Assembly: GCF_001748285.1 (NCBI RefSeq)
Contig: NZ_BDGT01000002.1
Location: 124,001 to 188,000 of the forward strand
Length of the DNA stretch: 64,000 nucleotides
Source of the DNA: Thermogemmatispora onikobensis
GTDB lineage: Bacteria; Chloroflexota; Ktedonobacteria; Ktedonobacterales; Ktedonobacteraceae
Direction: 5' to 3'
Shown here: positions 1 to 7,816 of the stretch, piece after piece
Numbering within the stretch: the stretch's first letter is position 1
How the letters are laid out: the number at the start of each line of letters is the position of its first letter
Notes under the pieces: generated by a model
Databases searched by the model: none
What the model was told of the DNA's origin: nothing
Seen by the model: the letters and a program-made list of their open reading frames with translations, nothing else
Program-made: the position numbers and the translations under genes

Positions 1-179
1 GTCTGCTCCAGGGTCGCTTCCATGCCGGCGATGTGGTCGAGGCGGTGGTGGTCAACAATGCTCTCGAACTGCAGGTGCGCAGTCGGCTGGAGCAATTGCC
101 CGCTCCAGCTTCGCCGCAGGCGGCGCTCTCTGCCGGGAGCAGTGAGGGCAGCCCCGCCGGTGAAACCTTGCCAGGTTGA
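1..179 (+). CDS. C-terminal end of a Clp-type AAA+ ATPase (probably ClpC), partial
   Basis: The window opens inside a reading frame that ends at the TGA at 177-179. About 58 residues are visible. They start with a segment of the type GRFHAGDVVEAVVV, followed by an Ala/Ser/Gly-rich tail. A short 'G.F..GD.V.V' strand pattern is typical of the last domain of ClpC/ClpB ATPases. In many bacteria clpC lies directly upstream of radA, as here. A strong terminator follows at once, so this gene ends its own transcript. The identification rests on a short tail and on neighbours, so it is tentative. Confidence 0.5.
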   Translation, partial: LLQGRFHAGDVVEAVVVNNALELQVRSRLEQLPAPASPQAALSAGSSEGSPAGETLPG

Positions 180-187
180 TAGTGTGC

Positions 188-240
188 AGAGGAGAGCCAC
201 TCTGGCGCGTCTCGCGCGCCGCAGGCTCTCCTCTTTTTTT
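188..240 (+). terminator. Rho-independent terminator after the Clp-like gene
   Basis: A perfect 11-bp stem (188-198 with 224-234) is followed by a run of seven T at 234-240. The loop contains a further GC hairpin (GGCGCG with CGCGCC). It starts 9 bases after the stop codon of the partial gene. Confidence 0.9.
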
Positions 241-402
241 GTCCTCGTTCGCTTGTTTCCTTACTTGGTGCCCGCTGGCAATGCCGGCAGCTGAGAGGTG
301 CTCTCCTTACGCCTGTCTGATGAGGTGCCGGTCAGGCAGGCTGTCCAGGTCTACAATGCAAAATGACGTGCTTTGAAGCAAGCGTTCTGGTTGTGTAAGC
401 CT

Positions 403-1836
403 ATGCCCAAATCTCGCACACGCTTTGTATGCCAGCAGTGTGGTGGGGAGCAGACGAAGTGGCTGGGACGCTGCCCCGATTGCGGCGCCTGGAACACCCT
501 AGAAGAGGTCTCCCTTCCCGAAATGCCAGCGGCGGCTTCCGCCCCTCAGCGCCGCTATGCCTTGTTGACAGGGGCGGCTGCGACCGCGGGGGCCTCTGCC
601 GCTCCCCTGGTGCCGCAGCCCCTGACCCAGGTGAAGGCGCTCTCTCACGAGCGCCTTTCGGTTGGCTACGCCGAAATGGACCGCGTGCTCGGTGGCGGCC
701 TCGTGCCTGGCTCGCTCACGCTGGTCGGTGGCGAACCGGGTATTGGCAAGTCAACCTTGCTGCTGCAGGTCTCAGGCCATATTGCCGAGCGGGTAGGGCC
801 GGTCCTCTATGTTTCGGGTGAGGAATCGAGCGAGCAGATCAAGATGCGCGCCGAGCGCCTGGAGATCACTGGTGAGCGTCTCTATCTGCTAGCAACGGTC
901 GAGCTGGAAGTGATCTGCGAGGCCATTGCTCGCCTCAAACCGGCCCTGGTGGTGGTCGATTCCATTCAGACGGTCTTCGCCACTCATCTGACCTCAGCGC
1001 CAGGGAGTATCAGCCAGGTGCGCGAGTGTACGCTGCATCTGATGCAGGTGGCGAAGAGTAGTCACATCCCCATGTTCATCATCGGCCATGTCACGAAGGA
1101 GGGGACGGTGGCAGGTCCCAAAGCTCTGGAGCACATTGCCGATTGTGTGCTCTATCTGGAAGGGGAGCGTTACCATACCTATCGGCTGCTGCGTGGGGTC
1201 AAGAATCGCTTCGGCGCGACCCATGAGGTGGGGGTCTTTGAGATGCACGGGGAGGGCCTGCAGGAGGTCCCCAATCCGTCGGCTCTCTTTTTGTCCGAAC
1301 GGCCCGGGGCCGCCAGTGGTTCGGCGGTGGTGGTGAGTATGGAAGGAACGCGCCCGCTGCTGGTGGAGGTCCAGGCTCTGGTGACTCCCAGCAATTTCGG
1401 AATCGCTCGCTGTACGGCCAATGGCATTGAGCATAATCGCCTGCTGATGCTGCTGGCAGTCTTGACTAAGCGGGTCGGCCTGGCCCTGGGCAATCACGAT
1501 GTCTATACTAACGTGGTGGGTGGCTTCACGTTGGAAGAGCCAGCTGTTGATTTGGGAGTGGCTGCCGCGATCGCTTCGAGCTATCGCGACCGGCGTATCC
1601 CGCCCGACCTGGCCTTGATTGGCGAGGTGGGCCTCTCGGGAGAGTTACGCCCTGTCAGTCGCCTGGGACTGCGCGTCCGCGAGGCGGCGAAGCTGGGCTT
1701 CAAACGCTGCCTGGTCCCGGCCAGCGGACGCACGGAGCGGGTGCGCCGCGAGTTGGAGGGGGCGGGGCTGGCTGAGGAGTGCCGGGTCATTCCCGCCAGT
1801 ACTCTTGCAGTTGCCCTGGAAATCGCGCTACACTAA
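403..1836 (+). CDS. radA: DNA repair protein RadA
   Basis: RadA is a RecA-like ATPase that helps branch migration and processing of recombination intermediates. The 477-residue product has the full family layout. A four-cysteine zinc finger (C10, C13, C24, C27) comes first, then a Walker A motif GEPGIGKST near residue 110. The RadA signature KNRFG is at 267-271, and a Lon-like C-terminal domain has the typical VDLGVAAAI and GEVGLSGELRPV segments. The ATG at 403 was chosen because the zinc finger follows directly. An in-frame TTG at 373 would add ten unconserved residues. Neither start has a clear Shine-Dalgarno. In Firmicutes the same neighbourhood (clpC-radA-disA-yacL-ispDF) is classic; here disA is absent. 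Confidence 0.97.
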   Translation: MPKSRTRFVCQQCGGEQTKWLGRCPDCGAWNTLEEVSLPEMPAAASAPQRRYALLTGAAATAGASAAPLVPQPLTQVKALSHERLSVGYAEMDRVLGGGLVPGSLTLVGGEPGIGKSTLLLQVSGHIAERVGPVLYVSGEESSEQIKMRAERLEITGERLYLLATVELEVICEAIARLKPALVVVDSIQTVFATHLTSAPGSISQVRECTLHLMQVAKSSHIPMFIIGHVTKEGTVAGPKALEHIADCVLYLEGERYHTYRLLRGVKNRFGATHEVGVFEMHGEGLQEVPNPSALFLSERPGAASGSAVVVSMEGTRPLLVEVQALVTPSNFGIARCTANGIEHNRLLMLLAVLTKRVGLALGNHDVYTNVVGGFTLEEPAVDLGVAAAIASSYRDRRIPPDLALIGEVGLSGELRPVSRLGLRVREAAKLGFKRCLVPASGRTERVRRELEGAGLAEECRVIPASTLAVALEIALH

Positions 1837-1948
1837 CCAGCAAAGGTGGCTCTTGTCCCGTGACTGGAGCATCTGCTGAGTTTAAAGAAAGGAGGTGAGC
1901 GTTTCGTGCCTTATCGTGGTTCTGGCCCCCAGAGGTCGATCGTTGCTC

Positions 1949-1977
1949 TTGATTCTGACCCGGGAAAACGGTATACT
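1949..1977 (+). promoter_or_regulatory. Sigma70-type promoter upstream of the PIN/TRAM gene
   Basis: TTGATT at 1949-1954, a 17-base spacer, then TATACT at 1972-1977. It lies in the 337-base gap between radA and the next gene (1837-2173) and would give a leader of roughly 190 nt. I see nothing else in that gap; a 114-codon plus frame there overlaps the next gene and has no coding character. Confidence 0.7.
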
Positions 1978-2173
1978 CTATAGCTGGCATGACGATTTTT
2001 GTGATTCGACGGGCGCGTTTCTGGCGGTTCAGCACAGCAGGCCAGGCCCTGTTATCCGGAATCATCGTTCTTGTCCGTCTCATTATCATCTATTCTGCTC
2101 CTGCCCGCATGCTTTACCTCACGCTGGCCCGTCGTCGGTGGTCAAACCTCTCACCCTTCTGGAGGCTGATGGG

Positions 2174-3343
2174 ATGTCTGTTAATACAATCGCTCGCTGC
2201 ATTGGGGCACTTTTGGCTGCCAGCGTCAGTTTCTTCGTCTTCTTTGTTGAGCATCCACTTGCAACACCCTTGCTTGAAAAGCTTGAGTGGTCTGCCGCAA
2301 TTGCGTTTGCCTGCGGACTTATTGCCTTTGTGATTACTCCCTACGTGACCATTGTCCCCTATCGTTGGGTAAGTCACCAGCTGCGGACGGTGGCGGTCAG
2401 CGATCTGATCGCGGGTACCATTGGGTTGATTGTGGGCCTGCTGATCTCCGTGCTCTTTGGTATTCCGCTGGGAGCTTTGCCGGAGAACTGGGGGCATATT
2501 CTGCCTGTGGTGGCGGCCATCATCTGTGGTTATTTAGGGGCAATGGTGGCCGTCCTGCGCAAGAGCGAATTAGCGCATATGTTTCAGTCGCTCTTTCTGA
2601 CACGCCGTCGGGAGCGGGAGGAGGAGCGTGAGCGCGAGCGCGAGCGTGAACGCGCGAAGGAGGCGGAGGCCCTGGCCAGCGCGGCGGGGCCGCAGATCTT
2701 GCTCGATACGAGCGCCATTATCGATGGTCGTATTGCTGATATCAGCCAGACGGGCTTTATCTTTGGGAAGCTGGTGGTGCCACGCTTTGTGCTCAACGAG
2801 CTGCAGCGGATTGCTGATTCAGCTGATACGCTCCGACGGAATCGCGGGCGGCATGGTCTGGAGATGTTGAATCGCTTGCAGAAGGATGCAACGGTGCCGG
2901 TGGAGATTATGGATACGGATATGGAGAGCAGCTCGGAGGAGGTCGATAGCAAGCTGGTAAAGCTGGCGCGCGCGCTCCATTGTCCGATTATCACCAACGA
3001 TTTCAATCTCAACCGCGTTGCCGAGCTGCAGGGGGTGAAGGTTCTCAATATTAATGAGCTGGCGAATGCGGTGAAGCCGGTCCTTCTGCCTGGTGAGGAG
3101 ATCGCGATTAAGATTATGCAGGATGGCAAGGAGCTGGGTCAGGGCGTAGGCTATCTGGATGATGGGACGATGATTGTCGTGGAGGGGGGCCGCCAGTATA
3201 TGAATATGACGATCGATGTGACGGTGACACGGGTGATTCAGACGGTCGCCGGGCGTTTGATCTTCGCTTATCCAAAGCAGAGCAGCGGCAGTGCTACCTC
3301 CAGCAATCAGGGGCAGTCGACCGGCAAACAGCGTCAGGGCTAG
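2174..3343 (+). CDS. YacL-like membrane PIN/TRAM domain protein
   Basis: This 389-residue protein has four predicted membrane helices (about 6-25, 41-60, 75-97, 109-128). A highly charged Arg/Glu run follows (134-151). A PIN-type ribonuclease domain comes next, with early acidic residues in LLDTSAIIDG (D168, D174) and a later ITNDFNLNR segment. A C-terminal TRAM-like strand region with GKELGQGVGYLDDGTM ends it. This is the layout of Bacillus YacL, whose cellular role is unsettled. The ATG at 2174 has GGAGG upstream; the frame is open for 93 more codons upstream but that part looks non-coding. It lies between radA and ispD, as in many genomes. The RNase activity is inferred from the fold. Confidence 0.9.
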   Translation: MSVNTIARCIGALLAASVSFFVFFVEHPLATPLLEKLEWSAAIAFACGLIAFVITPYVTIVPYRWVSHQLRTVAVSDLIAGTIGLIVGLLISVLFGIPLGALPENWGHILPVVAAIICGYLGAMVAVLRKSELAHMFQSLFLTRRREREEERERERERERAKEAEALASAAGPQILLDTSAIIDGRIADISQTGFIFGKLVVPRFVLNELQRIADSADTLRRNRGRHGLEMLNRLQKDATVPVEIMDTDMESSSEEVDSKLVKLARALHCPIITNDFNLNRVAELQGVKVLNINELANAVKPVLLPGEEIAIKIMQDGKELGQGVGYLDDGTMIVVEGGRQYMNMTIDVTVTRVIQTVAGRLIFAYPKQSSGSATSSNQGQSTGKQRQG

Positions 3344-3512
3344 CCTTGAGTAGGGAACTGGGGAGCGAAAAGACGGCAGCTCCCGGCCAGCTTCAAGTTC
3401 AAGGCCAGCGGGTCGCTGGAGCAGAGGCAGTTTGGCTTGGGTGAGAGCGACAAGAAAAAAGGGGGACCTGGCTCTCTCTGGCTGCCAGAGAACGTCATAG
3501 TAGATGTCGGGT

Positions 3513-3534
3513 AGGCACCAGTCAGACGGTGCCT
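3513..3534 (+). promoter_or_regulatory. Small hairpin in the leader of ispD
   Basis: A perfect 7-bp inverted repeat (AGGCACC at 3513-3519, GGTGCCT at 3528-3534) lies 36 bases before the ispD start. There is no T run, so it is not a clear terminator. Its function is unknown. Confidence 0.3.
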
Positions 3535-3569
3535 CTCATTATAGGCGGAGGCGTTGGTGGATTATTGCT

Positions 3570-4280
3570 ATGCAAGAACGAGCCGCTGTGGTAATTGTGG
3601 CTGCCGGCAGTAGCCGGCGTATGGCCGGTCGCGATAAGCTCTGGACCCCGCTGGCCGGGCGCTTGACGCTGGCCCGCACTGTCGATGCTTTTGAGTGTTG
3701 CCCGCTGATTAAGGCGATTGTCCTGGTGGTCCACCCTGCTCGTGAGGCCGAGGCCTGTGAGCTGTTGGCTGAGGAGGGTTGGCGTAAGGTGGTCGCGGTG
3801 GTGGCCGGTGGGCCGCGCCGTCAGGATTCGGTGCGCCTGGGCCTGGAGGCTTTGGCTCGCCGTTCGCCAGAAACCCAGTGGGTGCTCGTGCATGATGGGG
3901 CGCGTCCTTTTGTCTCTTCTTCCCTGATTGAGGCGGGTTTACAAACTGCCCGCCTGCATCAGGCGGCGGTGGCCGCGGTTCCGGTCAAGGATACGCTGAA
4001 GGTGGTTGAGGGAGGCTATGTCTGTGAGACGCCAGAGCGCGCTCACTTGTGGGTGGTGCAGACACCGCAGGTCTTCGCCTTTTCTCTGCTCTGGGAAGCT
4101 CATCATGCTCACTCCATTCAGGCAATGAAGGAGGAGGTGAGCGATGATGCGGCACTGGTGGAGCGCCTGGGCTACCGTGTCGTGATTTTCCCCGGCTCGT
4201 ACACCAATATGAAGATTACAACGCAGGAGGATTTCCTGCTGGCGGAATATCTGGTGCATCAGGAGACGTGGCCGCGATGA
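3570..4280 (+). CDS. ispD: 2-C-methyl-D-erythritol 4-phosphate cytidylyltransferase
   Basis: IspD joins CTP and MEP to form CDP-methylerythritol in the MEP isoprenoid pathway. The 236-residue product has the nucleotide-binding start VIVAAGSSRRM, and a lysine follows at GRDKLW. It also has HDGARPFV, VPVKDTLK, QTPQVF, SDDAALVE and the closing NMKITTQEDFLLAE segments. The ATG at 3570 gives a start just before the first strand; the 22 residues of upstream open frame are not conserved. The stop overlaps the ispF start as ATGA, so the two genes are translationally coupled. Confidence 0.95.
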   Translation: MQERAAVVIVAAGSSRRMAGRDKLWTPLAGRLTLARTVDAFECCPLIKAIVLVVHPAREAEACELLAEEGWRKVVAVVAGGPRRQDSVRLGLEALARRSPETQWVLVHDGARPFVSSSLIEAGLQTARLHQAAVAAVPVKDTLKVVEGGYVCETPERAHLWVVQTPQVFAFSLLWEAHHAHSIQAMKEEVSDDAALVERLGYRVVIFPGSYTNMKITTQEDFLLAEYLVHQETWPR

Positions 4281-4765
4281 CGTTGCGAATTGGCTGTGGG
4301 TTCGATGCTCATGCCTTTGCTCCCGAGCGACCGCTGGTGCTGGCGGGGGTCGCTGTCCCTTCAGAGATGGGCCTGGCTGGTCATTCGGATGCCGATGTGG
4401 TGATCCATGCAGTGGTGGATGCCTTGCTGGGAGCGGCAGCCCTCGGCGATATCGGAATGCATTTCCCTTCTCATGATCCTCGCTGGAAGGATCAGCCGAG
4501 CGCTCTTTTTTTGACGTTCGCGCGCGATCTGCTCCGCCAGCATGGCTGGCGTGTGGTCAACGTCGATGCAACGGTCATTGCGCAGCGTCCTCGTCTGGCT
4601 CCGTATGTGATGGCGATGCGCTCGCGGCTGGCCGAGCTGCTTGAGCTGCCGCTGGCACAGGTCAGTGTCAAGGCGACGACGACCGACGGCCTGGGCTTTA
4701 CAGGCCGTGGCGAAGGCATCGCTTGCTCGGCAGTGGCCCTGCTGGAAGAGGCGGCAGCTGGCTGA
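4277..4765 (+). CDS. ispF: 2-C-methyl-D-erythritol 2,4-cyclodiphosphate synthase
   Basis: IspF cyclises CDP-ME 2-phosphate to MEcPP with release of CMP. The 162-residue length is normal. The zinc ligands D10 and H12 (GFDAHAF) and H44 can be seen, as can GHSDADV and LLGAAALGDIG. The C-terminal KATTTDGLGFTGRGEGI motif is complete. The start overlaps the ispD stop by four bases; AGGAG lies upstream inside ispD. A GTG three codons earlier is a less likely start. Confidence 0.96.
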   Translation: MTLRIGCGFDAHAFAPERPLVLAGVAVPSEMGLAGHSDADVVIHAVVDALLGAAALGDIGMHFPSHDPRWKDQPSALFLTFARDLLRQHGWRVVNVDATVIAQRPRLAPYVMAMRSRLAELLELPLAQVSVKATTTDGLGFTGRGEGIACSAVALLEEAAAG

Positions 4766-4884
4766 CTTCCCCTTTGTGTCCCCTGGCCTTCTCTTCGTCG
4801 GTGGTCGAAAGGTAGCAGCTTCCCCTTCTCCGCTGGCCTCCGCAAGGTGATCCGGCGATCTGGTTCAGGGTAGGGAGCTTGCCT

Positions 4885-4974
4885 TTAGCTTAAGAAGTAG
4901 CGATTGAGCAGCTGGTCGACGATCTGTTCGTACTGCTCTTTGCGCCAGCTATCGTCAGCAATGTGATCGATCAT
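4885..4974 (-). CDS. 29-residue ORF coupled to the coiled-coil gene
   Basis: This short frame starts at an ATG that overlaps the stop of the coiled-coil gene upstream on the same strand (ATGA at 4971-4974). The 29 residues are charged and look helical (segments DDSWRKEQYEQIV and LLNRYF). No known family is recognised. It could be a true coupled small protein, or the last piece of an older, longer gene broken by a frame change. The overlap favours translation, but the ORF is too short to be certain. Confidence 0.35.
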   Translation of the reverse strand: MIDHIADDSWRKEQYEQIVDQLLNRYFLS

Positions 4975-5426
4975 AGACCCTGGAGGGTGGCCTGTAGCTG
5001 CTCAGCCAGAGAGGGCAGACCCGCGCGCAGCTCACCTGTAAGTCCGTCGATAGCGGGTGTGATATGGTTGGAGAGTGTAGCATCAACTTTTTGCTCCAGG
5101 GCGCTAAGCTGATGGCGCAGATGCTCTTCGATCGCAGGAGCACTCTGGGTGAGCTGCTCTAAGTGCGCTTCCTGGCGGCTCAGGTGATCTTGCATGGCCT
5201 GACGATGATCTGCGAGAATCTGCTGAACGCTCTCCTTCAGGTGATGGTTGCTGACTTCCAGCTGCTCTGTCAGGGTGTTGTCCATCGACTGCCTCAGTTC
5301 TGCAGTGGATTGCAAGAGCCGATCTTGCCACTCTTGTTCCTCTTCCTCGATCATTGTGATAGCCCGCAGTATTTGCTGAGCCAGGTCACTATCATTCTGA
5401 TGAATCTTCTCTTCTAGTGTCTGCAC
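4971..5426 (-). CDS. Coiled-coil protein, function unknown
   Basis: The 151-residue product is almost entirely helical and rich in Glu, Gln and Leu with heptad-like spacing (for example LEQLTQSAPAIEEHL). It has no signal peptide or membrane helix. The only usable start in the frame is the GTG at 5426, without a clear Shine-Dalgarno. The frame stays open upstream to a TGA at 5691-5693, and this extra part is also heptad-like (SFQDLHEALGQLPRQQ, LNEQLQQLKETLSEAV). That part has no ATG, GTG or TTG. The gene may therefore be 5'-truncated or frameshifted. It is followed by a coupled 29-codon ORF. Confidence 0.55.
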   Translation of the reverse strand: MQTLEEKIHQNDSDLAQQILRAITMIEEEEQEWQDRLLQSTAELRQSMDNTLTEQLEVSNHHLKESVQQILADHRQAMQDHLSRQEAHLEQLTQSAPAIEEHLRHQLSALEQKVDATLSNHITPAIDGLTGELRAGLPSLAEQLQATLQGL

Positions 5427-5792
5427 TGCCTCCGAGAGGGTCTCTTTCAGTTGCTGAAGCTGTTCATTGAGCGGTTGGGTATCGACGGCGATGGCCGTGA
5501 GCTGCTCCCTGAGAGTCTGGAGAGAGGTAGAGAGAGCGGTGAGGTCTTGCTGCCGAGGAAGCTGTCCAAGGGCCTCGTGAAGATCCTGAAAGCTGCGCGT
5601 GAGGCGCTCTTCCTCGGATAGGCGAAGGGAAGAACCCTCAAGCCTGAGAAAGCTGATCGATAGATTGGCTTTTCCTGACCTGTGGGGGCTTCAGCCCAGA
5701 GCCGGAGCATGGCAGCCTGTTCCGCCCCATCTCCGCTTGTAGAGCACGGCAGCAGGCTGCCAGCAGCTCCCACTCTGGGGAGAGAGAAGAGG
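5427..5792 (-). other. Open upstream extension of the coiled-coil frame, possible decayed gene start
   Basis: The minus-strand frame of the coiled-coil gene is open across 5427-5690 and codes for residues of similar character, but has no start codon. A second minus frame (from 5773) begins with ATG and overlaps it. One frameshift near 5640 would join the two. No other gene is seen here. Confidence 0.35.
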
Positions 5793-6275
5793 CTAGCCGC
5801 GTACGGGTAGGCCCAGCAGCTGACGGGTAAGCTGGATATGGCCTAAATGCAGAGCTGAATGCTCTACGGCGTGCAGGAGGGCGTCGCGCGCGATCAAAGG
5901 GCGATCTGTGGGGGCATAGCGATAGGTGGTTGGCCCACTCACAGGCTCCTGCAGGCGGGCATCTGGAAGCCTATCCAGAACCTCATGCATCGCTTGTAGC
6001 CAGCGTTCATAGTGCTCCTTTAAGGCTGCAAAGTCTCCACGGGCATGAAACTCGGCAGCACGGTCGCGCGCGATCTGGCGCTGCCCGACGAGAACGAGCA
6101 CCCAGTACTCGGCGGCTCCAACCAGATGAGTGGCTAGTGCGAAGAGGGTGTTAGTTTCGGGCAGTTCAAGCGGACGGTTCAGATCAGCCTCTGGCACGTC
6201 TTCGAGCTGCGAAAGGGCATCGCGCGAGATGCGCTCCAGAATATGAGCAAAGCACGCTCCTTCACTCACGCTCAT
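5793..6275 (-). CDS. DinB-like four-helix protein
   Basis: This 160-residue protein fits the DinB/YfiT superfamily: a four-helix bundle with a three-histidine metal site. The candidates are H50 (LATHLVGAAEYW) and H139 and H143 (AVEHSALHLGH). The start at 6275 has GGAGGA six bases upstream; 35 codons of open frame further upstream are not needed. Family members include bacillithiol or mycothiol transferases and damage-induced proteins of unknown activity. No partner gene nearby points to a substrate. Confidence 0.75.
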   Translation of the reverse strand: MSVSEGACFAHILERISRDALSQLEDVPEADLNRPLELPETNTLFALATHLVGAAEYWVLVLVGQRQIARDRAAEFHARGDFAALKEHYERWLQAMHEVLDRLPDARLQEPVSGPTTYRYAPTDRPLIARDALLHAVEHSALHLGHIQLTRQLLGLPVRG

Positions 6276-6478
6276 CAGATTTCCTCCATCGAACAGAATA
6301 GCTCTGGCAGGGAAGAAGGCGGATACCATCAAGCTGCAGATTGCTTCCTCTCTGCTGATGATCCCCTGTAATCGTATCACCTGTTGGCTGCCGGGGAGGA
6401 GGCAGAGAAAGATTGGCGAGCTGAGCGCATCCCAGCTGAAGGCGGAGCGGGGCGAGGGCCGCGAGGAGGAAGCGCCCG

Positions 6479-7441
6479 TTATGACTGGCGGCAGATCAGG
6501 CCGAGACCCTGCGCCGCCGCGAGGCGGACTGCAGCCAATAAGCTGGCGCCGTAGGCTGGGAGCACTTCATCGATCAGGCGCATATCCTGGCCCTGGCCTT
6601 GCTCCTGGCCCGCGGCCAATCCCTGGCGAAAGCGGTCGTAGTCCCTGGCGGCCTCCTCGGCCTCTGGGGCTGTGACTGTACGCAGGCAGTGAGCCAGCCT
6701 CTGGACCTCGGCGGGCGTCAGGTAGCCGATGTACTTGTAGTGGCCGAGAGTAGTGCCGGAGAAGCTCGCCTGCGGAGCGGACCTGAAGCCGTCTTCAAAT
6801 GGGAGGGCGCGCCGTCCACAAGCCAGGTACTCAAAAAGCGCCAGCGCCGCAGGCGAGAGAGCAGCTAGCCAGCCGCGCAGGCGTAGCACATTGGGATGCT
6901 GCCCAAGAAAGAAGCCCTCTGGGACCTGCTCCTCCATATCAGGACTGGCCACCTCAAAGTAGGTTTCGCTCAGCTGCAGTGGACTGCCGTTAGCTTCCTC
7001 TGGCTGGCTCAGCAGACCTACCGCGGCCTGCCTCGCTCTTGCCTGCTGCTCTGTCGTGGCCAGGGCCTCGTCACCTCGGACACAGTAGTGCTCAACGATG
7101 GCGCTCCAGACTGTCGCCAGCGCCTCTGAACAGCGATGGAGATGTGGGACATGGCGGTAGAGATAGCGATCGCTGAGGGCCGTGAACTCTTCAGCAGAGC
7201 AGAGCAGGCGATATTCATAGAGGCTGTGGGGACCGCGAGGCAGGGCAGCGACAAAGGCCACCGCCCGTGGCCAGGTGCGCGCCGACTGCATTGCAGCGGG
7301 TAAAAAAGCCTCCTCGTATGCCAGGCGCGTGGCAGCGTAGAGCGCCTCAACCTCCCCGACCTCATTGGCTGCCAGCCAGCGCGCGAAAGCTGGCATGACT
7401 AACTCCCGGTAACTCCTCCAGTCAAAGCCATAGACCAGCAT
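6479..7441 (-). CDS. Hypothetical protein, 320 residues
   Basis: The product opens with MLVYGFDWRSYRELVMPAF and is Ala/Leu-rich and mostly helical. It has no signal peptide or membrane segment. A middle segment has an aromatic pattern (SETYFEVASPDMEEQV), and a Gln/Gly stretch (AAGQEQGQGQ) lies near the C-terminus. I recognise no family. The coding frame is long and free of frameshift signs, so it is likely real. It stands alone between the DinB-like gene and the divergently transcribed exporter genes. Confidence 0.7.
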   Translation of the reverse strand: MLVYGFDWRSYRELVMPAFARWLAANEVGEVEALYAATRLAYEEAFLPAAMQSARTWPRAVAFVAALPRGPHSLYEYRLLCSAEEFTALSDRYLYRHVPHLHRCSEALATVWSAIVEHYCVRGDEALATTEQQARARQAAVGLLSQPEEANGSPLQLSETYFEVASPDMEEQVPEGFFLGQHPNVLRLRGWLAALSPAALALFEYLACGRRALPFEDGFRSAPQASFSGTTLGHYKYIGYLTPAEVQRLAHCLRTVTAPEAEEAARDYDRFRQGLAAGQEQGQGQDMRLIDEVLPAYGASLLAAVRLAAAQGLGLICRQS

Positions 7442-7816
7442 CGCTTTTGCTCTTCTTGCCGTTGTCTACTCACTTGCCCGTGGCCACCAACCAGTGCCCC
7501 GGAGCGAAGCAGCCAGAAACCTGGATCAATGCTATCTGGCAGAGCAGACGCCGGCGGCGCTAGTACCGGACCATCTGCTCTGTAACTCTGCTCTACCTTT
7601 ATCGTACTCGCATATGGGGATTTTCCCAAACTGCTAGCTCTATGGTACTCTGAGAAGAAATGGACGGCTGGCGCGCTTGACGCCATCGCCTGCTGCTTTC
7701 TTCCCAGAAATGAAGGATGCTACTGCTCCTGTATCTTAGAAAAGAGGGTTGTTTTGTGCAAAGATGGTGACAGCGTAATATCCATTCTGTTTTTCAGTTG
7801 AGGAGCTGATAGCCCT
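7442..7816. other. Intergenic region between divergent genes
   Basis: This 375-base gap must hold promoters for both the 320-residue protein and the exporter. A TAATAT at 7777-7782, with a weak TTTGTG 17 bases upstream at 7754-7759, is the best plus-strand candidate. A 95-codon minus frame here has poor coding character. Confidence 0.4.

Noticed and set aside
1989-2333. 114-codon plus-strand frame after radA
   Set aside because: It overlaps the start of the YacL-like gene in another phase and has no ribosome site.
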